DNA from: an uncultured Collinsella sp.
GTDB lineage: Bacteria; Actinomycetota; Coriobacteriia; Coriobacteriales; Coriobacteriaceae
Assembly (NCBI GenBank): GCA_900541675.1
Contig: UQKU01000034.1
Coordinates: 1 to 18,273, forward strand
Direction of reading: 5' to 3'
DNA: 18,273 nt
How positions within the stretch are numbered: position 1 is the first letter of the stretch; each line of letters starts with the position of its first letter. A program made the translations under genes and the position numbers. Below, piece by piece: positions 1 to 7,832 of the stretch. The notes under the pieces were generated by a model. It did not search any database. It was not told the origin of the DNA and worked only from the letters and a program-made list of their open reading frames with translations.

Positions 1-1
1 G

Positions 2-43
2 GGGCTATTCCCGCGTTGCGCTAGCTGCGGAAACGCGGGGCCC
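2..43. other. Bulged hairpin at window edge
   Basis: CCCGCGTT (10-17) pairs with AACGCGGG (32-39) around a 14-nt loop. GGGC (2-5) can then pair with GCCC (40-43), leaving a 4-nt bulge. No T-run follows, so it is not a typical intrinsic terminator. It could be the end of a structured leader or the 3' end of an upstream unit cut by the window edge. The rest of 44-164 shows no clear promoter or gene. Confidence 0.4.
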
Positions 44-164
44 GTTCAGGCTGTTGCGTTGAGATTGAAAATCAACCAAAGAGTTTTTCGAGCGCGTTTC
101 GAGCAATTCCTACCCTTTTCATAGGAGTAAACTTGCCCCACTGCAAATGCTCGAAAGGACCAGC

Positions 165-1346
165 ATGAAAGAACTCTCCAACCGCACGGCAACATTTACC
201 GATTCGGTCATCCGCCGCATGACGCGCATCTCCAATAAGTATGGCGCCGTCAACCTGTCGCAGGGCTTCCCCGACTTCGATCCTCCGGCGCAGCTGCTCG
301 AGAGCCTCAGCACCATCGCGACCGACCCCAAGCCGCTCTATCACCAGTACTCCATCACTTGGGGCTCTCAGGCCATGCGCGAGGCGCTCGCGGCCAAGCA
401 GGAGCACTTTATGGGCATGTCGATCAACCCCAACGAGAACATCGTAGTCACCTGCGGCTCCACCGAGGCCATGATGGCCGCCATGATGACGGTTACGAAC
501 CCCGGAGACAAGGTCGTCATCTTCTCGCCGTTCTACGAGAACTACGGCGCCGACACGATTCTCTCGGGCGCTGAGCCCATCTATGTGCCGCTCAACCCGC
601 CCACGTTCGACTTCGATCGCGAGGTCCTCGAGGCAGCCTTCCGCGACAACGAGCCCAAGGCCATCGTCCTGTGCAACCCGTCCAACCCTTGCGGCAAGGT
701 CTTTACGCGCGAGGAGCTCACCTTTATCGCCGACCTCTGCAAAAAGTACGACGCCTACTGCATCACCGACGAGGTATACGAGCATATCGTCTACGCGCCC
801 CACGAGCACGTCTATATGGCCACGCTGCCCGGCATGTTCGAGCGAACCATCAGCTGCAGCTCGCTGTCCAAAACGTACTCCATCACCGGCTGGCGTCTGG
901 GCTACACCATCGCCCCGGCGCAGATCACCGAGCGCATCAAGAAGGTCCACGACTTCCTCACCGTGGGTGCCGCCGCTCCCCTACAGGAAGCCGTCGTCAC
1001 CGCACTCAACTTCGACGACAGCTATTACCAGGAGGTCCTCGACCTCTATACCGCCAAACGCGACCTGTTCTGCCAGGGACTCGACAGCATCGGTCTTGAG
1101 CATAACGTGCCGCAGGGCGCCTACTACGTCATGATGGACATCTCTGAGTTTGGCTATGACAGCGACCTCGAATTCTGCGAGGACCTCGCGTCTAAGGTGG
1201 GCGTGGGTGCCGTGCCCGGCTCGAGCTTCTTCCGCGAGCCCGTCAACCATCTGATTCGTTTCCACTTTGCCAAGCGAGACGAGACGCTCAACGCGGCGCT
1301 GGAGAACCTCAAGTCGCTACGTGATAAAATCAAGCCGCGCGGGTAA
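165..1346 (+). CDS. PLP-dependent class I/II aminotransferase
   Basis: A cytosolic fold-type I aminotransferase of 393 aa, the usual size for the AspC/aromatic aminotransferase group. Visible motifs are NPSNPCGK (171-178), which contains the PLP-contacting Asn; DEVYEHIVY (202-210) with the ring-binding Asp and Tyr; SLSKTYSITGWRLGY with the Schiff-base lysine at about K236; and NHLIRFHFAK, whose Arg (about R365) should hold the substrate carboxylate. GSTEAM near 99-104 is the phosphate-binding turn. An ATG at 147 is in frame, but its AGGAG is 19 nt away; the ATG at 165 has AAAGGA five bases upstream and is preferred. The gene stands alone and ends in a strong terminator. The exact substrate (aspartate, alanine, aromatic or other amino acid) cannot be read from the sequence. 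Confidence 0.93.
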   Translation: MKELSNRTATFTDSVIRRMTRISNKYGAVNLSQGFPDFDPPAQLLESLSTIATDPKPLYHQYSITWGSQAMREALAAKQEHFMGMSINPNENIVVTCGSTEAMMAAMMTVTNPGDKVVIFSPFYENYGADTILSGAEPIYVPLNPPTFDFDREVLEAAFRDNEPKAIVLCNPSNPCGKVFTREELTFIADLCKKYDAYCITDEVYEHIVYAPHEHVYMATLPGMFERTISCSSLSKTYSITGWRLGYTIAPAQITERIKKVHDFLTVGAAAPLQEAVVTALNFDDSYYQEVLDLYTAKRDLFCQGLDSIGLEHNVPQGAYYVMMDISEFGYDSDLEFCEDLASKVGVGAVPGSSFFREPVNHLIRFHFAKRDETLNAALENLKSLRDKIKPRG

Positions 1347-1371
1347 GGACGGCCCGGCAACTAAACTAACC

Positions 1372-1415
1372 AAAGACGCCTCGCACCGCCCGCCGCGTTG
1401 CGAGGCGTCTTTTTA
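1372..1415 (+). terminator. Intrinsic terminator after aminotransferase
   Basis: AAAGACGCCTCGCA (1372-1385) and TGCGAGGCGTCTTT (1399-1412) form a perfect 14-bp stem around a 13-nt GC-rich loop. A T-run follows directly, 25 bp after the stop codon. Confidence 0.93.
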
Positions 1416-1421
1416 TAGCGC

Positions 1422-1449
1422 TTTCTTAAATGGTTTAGAGCCCTATACT
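1422..1449 (+). promoter_or_regulatory. Candidate promoter of the ROK kinase
   Basis: A good -10 box TATACT lies at 1444-1449. The matching -35 region (TTTCTT, 1422-1427, 16-bp spacer) is poor. It falls between the preceding terminator and the kinase start, which is where a promoter is needed. Confidence 0.4.
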
Positions 1450-1487
1450 TTAGTCATGGAGCAACTCGTCCCAGAGAGAGGAATACT

Positions 1488-2378
1488 ATGGCAAAACAGC
1501 AGCTTATCGGAGCGCTCGAGGCCGGTGGCACCAAGATGGTCTGCGCCACGGGCTATGCAGACGGTACGGTCCTGGAGCGTGAGCAGATCGCGACCACGAC
1601 CCCGCAGGAGACCGTTGAGGCCGTCAATGCATGGTTTGCCGACAAGGGCATCGCCGCGCTGGGCATCGGCGCCTTTGGCCCCACCGCGGTCAACCCCGCC
1701 TCGCCCCAATACGGCAAGATCCTGGAGACGCCCAAAACGGCATGGCACTACTTCGACCTGCTGGGCACCATCCAAAACGAGCTCAATATTCCCTGTGGCT
1801 ACGATACCGACGTCAACGTCGCCTGCCTGGGCGAGGGCACTTTTGGTTGCGCCCAGGGCCTCACCGACGTGGTCTACCTGACCATCGGCACCGGTGTGGG
1901 CGCCGGCGTGCTCTCGGGAGGCAAGCTCGTGCACGGCATGATGCATCCCGAGGCCGGCCACATCCTGGTCACACGCGACCCGCGCGACACCATCGGCGAG
2001 CACAGTGCCTGCCCCTTCCATGACAACTGCCTCGAGGGCCTCATCGCCGGTCCCGGCGTTAAAAAGCGTTGGGATGGCAAGAGCGCCGGAGACATGGCCG
2101 ATGACCCGGAGGCCATGGACCTGCTCGCAGGCTATCTGGCACAGGCGCTCATGACCTACACGCTGTGCTACGCACCGCAAAAGATTATCATCGGCGGCGG
2201 CGTGGCCGACCACACCCCCATCGTGCCGCTTGCACGCAAAAAGTGCGCCGAGATGCTCAACGGCTATATCGTCACGCCCGAGGTCAACGACATCGATACC
2301 TACATTGTCAACAACAGCCTCGAGGGCAAGCAGGGCATCATGGGCTGCCTGGCCCTGGGCGCCCAGGCGCTCCAGTAA
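1488..2378 (+). CDS. ROK-family sugar kinase, probable fructokinase
   Basis: A 296-aa cytosolic sugar kinase of the ROK family, closest by recall to the Bacillus YdhR/GmuE/ScrK-type fructokinases (fructose to fructose 6-phosphate with ATP). EAGGTK (11-16) is the N-terminal phosphate-binding loop. YDTDVNVACLGE carries the likely catalytic base D108. IGTGVGAG (133-140) is the second glycine loop. The ROK zinc site is visible as H158 in HPEAGHI plus CPFHDNC (C175, H178, C181). IIIGGGV lies near the C-terminus. AGAGAGG a few bases upstream supports the start. It forms a single-gene unit, bounded by terminators at 1372-1415 and 2465-2507. No transporter or PTS gene adjoins, so the sugar is inferred from family resemblance only; mannose or glucose remain possible. 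Confidence 0.9.
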   Translation: MAKQQLIGALEAGGTKMVCATGYADGTVLEREQIATTTPQETVEAVNAWFADKGIAALGIGAFGPTAVNPASPQYGKILETPKTAWHYFDLLGTIQNELNIPCGYDTDVNVACLGEGTFGCAQGLTDVVYLTIGTGVGAGVLSGGKLVHGMMHPEAGHILVTRDPRDTIGEHSACPFHDNCLEGLIAGPGVKKRWDGKSAGDMADDPEAMDLLAGYLAQALMTYTLCYAPQKIIIGGGVADHTPIVPLARKKCAEMLNGYIVTPEVNDIDTYIVNNSLEGKQGIMGCLALGAQALQ

Positions 2379-2464
2379 AGGGTGCATCAACGGCGCACGG
2401 CGTAGCCAAGCTCGCAAAACGCCCGGACAAAACCGTCACGCCCCGCAGAGGCCCTCAAACGAAC

Positions 2465-2507
2465 AAGGCCGCCTAGGACCAAGCAAAACGTCCTAGGCGG
2501 CCTTTTT
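2465..2507. terminator. Bidirectional terminator, kinase / VanZ
   Basis: AAGGCCGCCTAGGAC (2465-2479) pairs perfectly with GTCCTAGGCGGCCTT (2490-2504) around AAGCAAAAC-type loop bases, followed on the + strand by TTTTT. On the minus strand the T-run is interrupted (TTGTT). The right arm overlaps the last codons and stop of the VanZ gene (2493-2495), so this hairpin serves two convergent genes and constrains the VanZ C-terminus. Confidence 0.9.
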
Positions 2508-2942
2508 GGTGTAAATCAGCGACCGTAAGAGATATCGGAGCACGACGCCTGTCGTCGCCCCGCAGCAGTCGATCATCACATCGGTAATCATGCCGGCGCG
2601 ACCGGGCACAAAAAGCTGGATCGTCTCGTCGATAGAGGGAACAAGCAGCAAGAACACCGCCGTGGGCAGCAACACATCAAACGTGCGCACGCCTTCGAGG
2701 TCAAAGGCGTGCGTCGCCAAGATGCCAAGCACCATGTACTCGGTAAAATGAGCGCACTTGCGCACGACGAAGTTGGTCACCCACTCGTATGGAAGCCCCA
2801 GGGCCTGCAAAAAGCCGCGAATGGATTCCATGATCGACAAGCTCAACGAACCAGACCCCGTACCGGGAACCAGCGAATTGCCCCAAATGACGAGCACCAT
2901 GGCGCAGGCGGCAAGCGCCCATTTTCGATCGAGCTTAACCAT
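2493..2942 (-). CDS. VanZ-family membrane protein
   Basis: A 149-aa integral membrane protein with the VanZ-like pattern. It has WGNSLVPG near residues 20-27, RKCAHFTEYMVLG (61-73), and DETIQLFVPGRAGMITDVMID (split across 105-125) with the conserved acidic and Arg residues. Four hydrophobic segments are visible at roughly 8-22, 62-80, 88-104 and 118-140. VanZ was named for low-level teicoplanin resistance, but most chromosomal members have no assigned function, and resistance should not be assumed here. It follows the alanine-rich membrane protein by 7 bp on the same strand and is probably co-transcribed with it. Its stop codon sits inside the bidirectional terminator. Confidence 0.88.
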   Translation of the reverse strand: MVKLDRKWALAACAMVLVIWGNSLVPGTGSGSLSLSIMESIRGFLQALGLPYEWVTNFVVRKCAHFTEYMVLGILATHAFDLEGVRTFDVLLPTAVFLLLVPSIDETIQLFVPGRAGMITDVMIDCCGATTGVVLRYLLRSLIYTKKAA

Positions 2943-2959
2943 GAGGCAATTATGCCTCC
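2943..2959 (-). promoter_or_regulatory. Hairpin over VanZ Shine-Dalgarno and upstream stop
   Basis: On the minus strand GAGGCA-TAAT-TGCCTC (2958-2943) is a perfect 6-bp stem ending at the base before the VanZ ATG. The stem holds most of the only strong Shine-Dalgarno (GGAGG, complement of 2955-2959), and the loop holds the TAA stop of the upstream gene (2950-2952). A terminating ribosome would open it, which suggests translational coupling. The coupling is inferred from the layout. Confidence 0.55.
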
Positions 2960-4401
2960 GCGCGCAGCGGTGTAAAGCTGGCGGTACCGCCCTCGATAAC
3001 GCTCAGATAGGCACGGCCCGTGCGCTTGACGGCCGCAGACTGTAGACGGTTGATCTCTTCCTCGAGAATCTGATTGACGCGCTCATGGCGACGGTTTTCC
3101 ATAACGCCGGCAGCGATAGCCTCGGCGCGCTCGATACCCTCGCGCGAGATACGCGCGGTATCCTCGGGAAGCACGGAGCTGTGGCGGCCGACATAGACGG
3201 GAGCAACCGAGACAGGTGAGGCTGCAGGCGTGGGCACCGCCACGGGGGTTGGCTCGGCAGCCTCGGCCATGATCGCCATGGCGGCGGCCCACATGTCCTC
3301 GTGGCCCGAATAATCGGCCATGGGGACATCTTCCTCAAGAGAGGCATCGGGGAGACTGTCGGTATCCACGCGATCCTGGGCATCGATAGACGCAGTGATG
3401 GCGGCAGGCTCGTCCAGATCGGAGAGATCCACACCCTTGGCATCGGAAATGATGGGCATGCTGGCGAGCTTGGCGTTGTACGGCGCCGCCTCCGCGGCCT
3501 GCATTTGGGCCGAAGCGCCCCAAAGCGAGCTTTCGGCGGCTCGGCGAGCGGCAATGGTCTCCTCGTCGACAGCCAGGGGCTCATCGGCAAAGGGGTCGGC
3601 GACAGGAGCCACCTGAGCTGCGCTCTGTTGGCCGGTCGAAGCGGCCGCCGCGGCAGAAGTGTACGCAGCCGACGATGCGCCGCTATAGGCGGCATTGTTG
3701 GCGGCGTTGGCCACAAGCGCCACGAAGGCTGCGGTGCTACCCGCAGGGGCGGCGTGAGAGCCCGAGACGGCGCGTGCGGCAGCGGCAATGTCATCGCGAT
3801 TGTAAGAACCGGTCTTTCCACCGTTGGTGAGCTCGTCGATTGCGACCTGGTAGACATCGCGCGAACGCACGGGATCGCAGCTGACCGGGGAATCGTCATC
3901 GAGCATGCTGTCGATCATAGACCAGGCCTCGGCCTCATCCATGGCGTTAGCCGCGCGCGCGATGGTGGGAACGCCATCGTCGGCGTGGCGGCGCTGGAAC
4001 GCACCGGTCAGGCCGGAGAGAAATGCGGAAGAAGGCTGTGTGGCATTGGCCTGATCGGCCGGGACCGCAGGCTGAGGCGCCGACCCCTGCTGCTGCGCGG
4101 GAATCGAGGCGGTCTTGAACTCGTTGTGGGTCCGGCCAAACTGAGCGGCGCCGCCCACGGCATCGGGCTCAAACAGGCGGCCATCATGCTCAGAGCGATA
4201 CTCGGAGATGCCCAGCGAGGCTGCGTAGATGCCCACGCCCGCCACCGCACCAACGGCGAAGGGAACCGCGCCCGCGACAACCGTCTCGTTGACCGACGAG
4301 AACGGCAACGTCGCGGCATACATCACCACGGGGGCGGCAAGGCCGATCCCGCAGGAAAGTCCAGCAAGGACTGCTCGTTGTGTTGCATCAGAAGAAGCCA
4401 T
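2950..4401 (-). CDS. Alanine-rich membrane-anchored protein, unknown function
   Basis: I do not recognise this 483-aa protein. Two N-terminal hydrophobic segments (about 9-32 and 41-63) form a likely hairpin anchor. A long alanine-, proline- and acid-rich region of low complexity follows (about 75-400), with runs such as AAAAAST and PTPVAVPTPAASP, likely disordered. The last ~75 residues turn charged and helical (SREGIERAEAIAAGVMENRR, then EEEINRLQ) and are the best candidate for a folded or coiled-coil module. The start is the ATG at 4401, preceded by GGGGAG at ideal spacing. A TTG nine codons upstream is open but lacks this signal. It is followed 7 bp later by the VanZ gene. A role at the envelope is inferred only from the anchor and the neighbour. 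The complementary strand is also open, as expected from its GC-rich codons. Confidence 0.8.
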   Translation of the reverse strand: MASSDATQRAVLAGLSCGIGLAAPVVMYAATLPFSSVNETVVAGAVPFAVGAVAGVGIYAASLGISEYRSEHDGRLFEPDAVGGAAQFGRTHNEFKTASIPAQQQGSAPQPAVPADQANATQPSSAFLSGLTGAFQRRHADDGVPTIARAANAMDEAEAWSMIDSMLDDDSPVSCDPVRSRDVYQVAIDELTNGGKTGSYNRDDIAAAARAVSGSHAAPAGSTAAFVALVANAANNAAYSGASSAAYTSAAAAASTGQQSAAQVAPVADPFADEPLAVDEETIAARRAAESSLWGASAQMQAAEAAPYNAKLASMPIISDAKGVDLSDLDEPAAITASIDAQDRVDTDSLPDASLEEDVPMADYSGHEDMWAAAMAIMAEAAEPTPVAVPTPAASPVSVAPVYVGRHSSVLPEDTARISREGIERAEAIAAGVMENRRHERVNQILEEEINRLQSAAVKRTGRAYLSVIEGGTASFTPLRAEA

Positions 4402-4538
4402 GAGCTCTCCCCATCTTCCAGCACCCAAATCGCATCATTTAGTTGGCTGCGCGAGAGAAGATGAAGCGGGACATGCGTCCCAAAGCAACGGTATATGGTT
4501 CGTTTCATCTGCGTTTTCCGTCGCGAAGCTTAAAAGTT

Positions 4539-4567
4539 ATTATGCGAAACCGACCCTCCGATTGCAA
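4539..4567 (-). promoter_or_regulatory. Promoter of membrane-protein/VanZ operon
   Basis: Read on the minus strand, TTGCAA (4567-4562), a 17-bp spacer and CATAAT (4544-4539) make a good sigma-70-type promoter. It would give a 5' leader of about 130 nt before the start at 4401. The remaining part of this 315-bp spacer, 4568-4642, shows nothing else I can support. Confidence 0.55.
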
Positions 4568-4642
4568 GCGATGAGGCCGGATTATGGCTCGAAAACTGCT
4601 GCTTGTCGGTCATAAGGTCAGAAAATATTGCCGAGTGGCGCC

Positions 4643-4675
4643 GTAAAGAAAGGGCCGGGGCATAAACCCCGGCCC
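4643..4675 (-). terminator. Intrinsic terminator after rho
   Basis: GGGCCGGGG (4652-4660) and CCCCGGCCC (4667-4675) form a perfect 9-bp stem with a 6-nt loop. On the minus strand TTTCTTTAC follows the stem. It lies 41 bp downstream of the rho stop codon. Confidence 0.85.
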
Positions 4676-4716
4676 GATTGCCCGTTCTTATGGCGATATA
4701 GCGTGCGGCTTTTGGT

Positions 4717-7260
4717 CTAAAACGTCTGCTCGTAGTCGCTGTGCTTTTTGGCCGAACGCACCAAGAACTCCTGATTGGTGTTGGTGCCCTTAAGGCCCTT
4801 AATAAACGACGCCGCCGCGCGCTCGGTGTTGTTCATGCCGGCGAGAATGCGACGCAGGCCGAAGACAAACGGGCGCATCTGCTCGTCGACCAGCAGGTCC
4901 TCGTTGCGCGTACCGGAGGCAACGGGGTCGATGGCCGGGAAGATGCGACGGTCGGCGAGGTCGCGGTCGAGCTTGAGTTCCATGTTGCCGGTGCCCTTGA
5001 ACTCCTCAAAGATGACCTCGTCCATCTTGGAGCCGGTGTCGATAAGGGCGGAGGCGAGGATGGTGAGCGAGCCTCCATTTTCGATATTGCGGGCTGCACC
5101 CAGGAAACGCTTGGGCGGATACAAGGCCGCCGAATCGACACCGCCCGAAAGGATGCGGCCCGAGGCGGGTGCCGCCAGATTGTAGGCGCGGGCAAGACGC
5201 GTGATGGAGTCGAGCACCACCACGACATCGCCGCCCAGCTCCACAATGCGCTTGGCACGCTCGATGACGAGCTCGGCCACGCGGGTGTGGTTGTCGGCGG
5301 GCATATCGAAGGTCGAGGCCACGACCTCGCCCTTAATGGAGCGCTGCATATCGGTGACCTCTTCGGGGCGCTCGTCGACGAGCAGGCAAATGAGGTGCAC
5401 CTCGGGGTTGTTGATCGAGATGGACTGGCAGATCTTCTTAAGGATCGTTGTCTTGCCGGCCTTGGGCGGCGACACGATCAGGCCACGCTGGCCCTTGCCG
5501 ATCGGCGACACGATATCGATGGCGCGACCGGTGATGGAATCCTTGCCGTGCTCCATGCGCAGCGGCTCGTTGGGATAGACCGGGGTAAGGTCGCCAAACT
5601 TGGGGCGGTTGCGGATCTGCTCGGGATCCATGCCGTTAACGGTCGTGATCTTGGCGAGGCCGGCTCGCTTGTCGCCGCCGCGCGAGGGGCGCAGCGAACC
5701 CTCGATGACATCACCCGTGCGCAGGCGTGCGGAGCGGATGAGGTAAGCGGGGACGAAGGCGTCTTCGTTGGACTTCATGTAACCGTGAGCATGGATGATG
5801 CCGGAGTTGTCCGGGCGAATCTGCAGGATGCCCTTAATGTCGCGGAAGCCCTCGGCCTTCGCGGCGGTCGTGTAGATCTCCTCGACAAGCTCGGCCTTCT
5901 TCTTGCCGGTCGTCTCGATCTCGAACTCTTTTGCCTTCTCGCGCAGCTCGGCTACCTTCATGGCCGCAAGCTCCTCGCGCGAAAGCGTGGGCTCGGTGGG
6001 GGCGGCGTTGCGCTCCTTGTTGCGCTGTTTGCGGTCGCGCTGACGGCTGCGGCGGTCGTTGTTGCGATCGTCCTTGCGGTCGTTGCGCTCGTCGTTGCGC
6101 TTGTGCTGACGGCGGCTGGGGCGGGCGCCCTCTTCGGTCTCGGTGCCTTCGGCAGCCGCGGCTGCGGTTGCATCGGAGCCGGACGGAGCCTCGCCCTCTG
6201 CCTTGGCGTCGGCGTTGGCATGGTTGCTGGGTTCGGCGTCGCCCTGCTGCTCGGCACCCTTGGCCCTCGCGGACTTCTTGCGCGTGCGCTTGGGCTTCTC
6301 AGTTGCCGGCTGGTCGACGTTCTCGGCCTCGGAAGCGGCATCGGCGGTTGCCTCGGAGGACTTGTCGTCGACGGGCTTGGCCTCAGCCTTGACCTTCGCC
6401 TTCGTCGAGCGCTTTGCCGCGGTGCGACGGCTGCGGCCGGGACGGACATCGGCGGGCTCGGCATCGGCAGATGCGGGAGCCTCGGTGGACGGAGCGTCCT
6501 GGACCGGGGCATCGGCCGTGGCCGTAGGCTCGGCCGTCACCGCTGCGCCCTGGGCAGCAGCTGCTGCGGCAGCGGCTTTCTCGGCCTCAACATACGCCTT
6601 GGGCTTGCGGCCGCGACGATGCGGGCGCAGAGCCGGATTAACGACGGGAACCTCGTTGACCTCAGCGTGCACGACGGGCTCAGCGGAGGAAGCGCCCTCC
6701 GCTGCAGCAGAACGAGCCGGAGCTTCAGCGACCTCAGGAGTCAGCTGCTCGGCGGGCTGCTGCGTCTTGGCTGCCGCACGGCGCCGCGTGCGCGGTGCCG
6801 GCTTCTCGGCCGACTGTTCGGCAGCAGGAGCCTCGGGGGCGACCGACGCAGCGAACTCAGTCAATGCCGCGGCCTCGCGCTCGGCAGCGCGACGGCGGGC
6901 ACGCACAACCTGGGCCTCGCTAATCTGCGCCAGTGCACGGGCCTGCGCGACCTCATCGGAAATGGGGGCCGAAGCATCGGTGGCAACGGGGCGCTTCGCG
7001 CGCGTGGTGCGCGTCGTACGACGCTTGGGCTTTTCGGCATCCTCGCCGTCCGCAGCAGGCTTGGCCAAACGACGCGTGCGCTTAGGCTTAGCGGGAGCAG
7101 CCTCCTCGCTAGCAACAGGCGTGGTGGGCGTGGCGGCCTTAGGCGCCTCGGGAGCCGAGACCTGCGACGGCGCGGGTACCACGGCCTGGTCCGACGTAAG
7201 CGGTGCAGCGGGAGCCGTTTGCGTCGTCGTTATTTCGTTTTCTTGTTGTTGATCAGACAC
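4717..7260 (-). CDS. rho: Transcription termination factor Rho with long N-terminal extension
   Basis: The RNA-dependent hexameric ATPase that releases transcripts; 847 aa, about twice the E. coli length. The C-terminal ~422 residues (from LSREELAAMK near 426) are a complete Rho: the helical Rho N-domain, a cold-shock RNA-binding fold (about 471-525, KGILQIRPDNSGIIHAHGY), Walker A SPPKAGKTT (about 597-605), Walker B VVVVLDS (about 679-685) and SGGVD/PKRFLGAARN-type RNA-contact loops. The first ~425 residues are low complexity: alanine/proline/glutamate blocks alternate with basic clusters such as KPKRTRR, and a stretch rich in RNDRKD-like repeats precedes the core. Such insertions are known in other Actinomycetota Rho proteins, but this one is long. 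The start is GTG at 7260, with no ATG nearby and only a weak AAAG-type ribosome site. The leader is about 140 nt, so autoregulation through it is possible. Confidence 0.96.
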   Translation of the reverse strand: MSDQQQENEITTTQTAPAAPLTSDQAVVPAPSQVSAPEAPKAATPTTPVASEEAAPAKPKRTRRLAKPAADGEDAEKPKRRTTRTTRAKRPVATDASAPISDEVAQARALAQISEAQVVRARRRAAEREAAALTEFAASVAPEAPAAEQSAEKPAPRTRRRAAAKTQQPAEQLTPEVAEAPARSAAAEGASSAEPVVHAEVNEVPVVNPALRPHRRGRKPKAYVEAEKAAAAAAAAQGAAVTAEPTATADAPVQDAPSTEAPASADAEPADVRPGRSRRTAAKRSTKAKVKAEAKPVDDKSSEATADAASEAENVDQPATEKPKRTRKKSARAKGAEQQGDAEPSNHANADAKAEGEAPSGSDATAAAAAEGTETEEGARPSRRQHKRNDERNDRKDDRNNDRRSRQRDRKQRNKERNAAPTEPTLSREELAAMKVAELREKAKEFEIETTGKKKAELVEEIYTTAAKAEGFRDIKGILQIRPDNSGIIHAHGYMKSNEDAFVPAYLIRSARLRTGDVIEGSLRPSRGGDKRAGLAKITTVNGMDPEQIRNRPKFGDLTPVYPNEPLRMEHGKDSITGRAIDIVSPIGKGQRGLIVSPPKAGKTTILKKICQSISINNPEVHLICLLVDERPEEVTDMQRSIKGEVVASTFDMPADNHTRVAELVIERAKRIVELGGDVVVVLDSITRLARAYNLAAPASGRILSGGVDSAALYPPKRFLGAARNIENGGSLTILASALIDTGSKMDEVIFEEFKGTGNMELKLDRDLADRRIFPAIDPVASGTRNEDLLVDEQMRPFVFGLRRILAGMNNTERAAASFIKGLKGTNTNQEFLVRSAKKHSDYEQTF

Positions 7261-7405
7261 AGTGTTTGCTCAACTTTCTTTTCAAGCCCTGCGATCACAT
7301 GCTCCCTGCATATACCTTCAGGGCGGCTAAACAGTCTAGCTCCGTCCAAAAAGCGACGGGCATCATTGATCTGTATCGAGATGATTGCGTCAAATACGCA
7401 GCGTT

Positions 7406-7433
7406 AGTGTAACACAACCGCTGCCACCTGCAA
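7406..7433 (-). promoter_or_regulatory. Candidate rho promoter
   Basis: On the minus strand TTGCAG (7433-7428), a 16-bp spacer and TACACT (7411-7406) with TGT just before it fit a moderate sigma-70-type promoter. The transcript would carry about 140 nt of leader, including a small CCCTG/CAGGG hairpin (in 7304-7323). Confidence 0.45.
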
Positions 7434-7443
7434 CTTAGTCATC

Positions 7444-7483
7444 GGGGACGTTCATAAACGACTAGTCAAAAGGGACACTCTTT
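7444..7483. repeat. Possible repeat fragment with GGGGAC core
   Basis: GGGGACGTTC begins at 7444. An 8-bp palindrome GACTAGTC is at 7460-7467, and AAAGGGACACTCTTT is at 7469-7483. It resembles the GGGGAC/AAAGG signature of the palindromes elsewhere in this window. No full inverted repeat is seen, so it may be a fragment or simply similar in composition. Confidence 0.3.
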
Positions 7484-7517
7484 ACAAAGTTCCGGCGTAC
7501 ACCATCGCCACATCATA

Positions 7518-7584
7518 AGCTGCGGTGAAATAGTTCCCAAATCCCGGCCGACACCTCTATAGCAGGAACCATTCCACCGCAACT
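7518..7584 (-). repeat. 20-bp inverted repeat, fully paired as minus-strand RNA
   Basis: AGCTGCGGTGAAATAGTTCC (7518-7537) faces GGAACCATTCCACCGCAACT (7565-7584) across a 27-nt loop. Three positions are imperfect. As plus-strand RNA they are A-C mismatches; as minus-strand RNA all three become G-U wobbles, giving 20 continuous pairs. That asymmetry favours a functional or formerly functional transcript of the minus strand. No T-run follows. Confidence 0.65.
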
Positions 7585-7682
7585 CACAAGAAGAAGGCAG
7601 ATCAAGCCTCAAGCGTCGAGAAAACGGTACAGCTAAGGGGCAAGGGCATCGGTCCCAAGATCAACACGCCACGAATCACGCC

Positions 7683-7811
7683 CATCTACTACGTTTGCCC
7701 CCGCACCCTGACCGTGCTCATTATTTTTCGAAAGTCGCAGGCCTGCTACCTGCGGTTTTAATATTGCGATTTTCTGCGTGGTCCGGGGAACGCACTTAAA
7801 CGTAGTAGATG
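7683..7811. repeat. 129-bp inverted-repeat element
   Basis: CATCTACTACGTTT (7683-7696) and AAACGTAGTAGATG (7798-7811) are perfect 14-bp inverted ends. Inside, AAAGTCGCAGG (7731-7741) pairs with CCTGCGGTTTT (7749-7759), with two G-U pairs on the plus strand. CCCTGACC (7706-7713) can partly pair with GGTCCGGGG (7780-7788). The layout suits a structured RNA or a MITE-like element. No transposase is nearby. Confidence 0.6.
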
Positions 7812-7832
7812 TCCCCGATTCTTGGCAGAAGG

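Noticed and set aside
1..164. Riboswitch upstream of the aminotransferase
   Set aside because: A hairpin is present at the window edge, but I could not match a known riboswitch core, and the element may be truncated.
3301..4464. 387-codon plus-strand reading frame opposite the alanine-rich protein
   Set aside because: The minus-strand frame has a good ribosome site, membrane segments and a coupled VanZ gene. The plus-strand frame has none of these.
4741..7407. 888-codon plus-strand reading frame opposite rho
   Set aside because: It mirrors a clearly real rho gene. Long antisense frames are expected from the GC-rich third positions, and its translation is Gly/Leu/Arg-rich with no motif.
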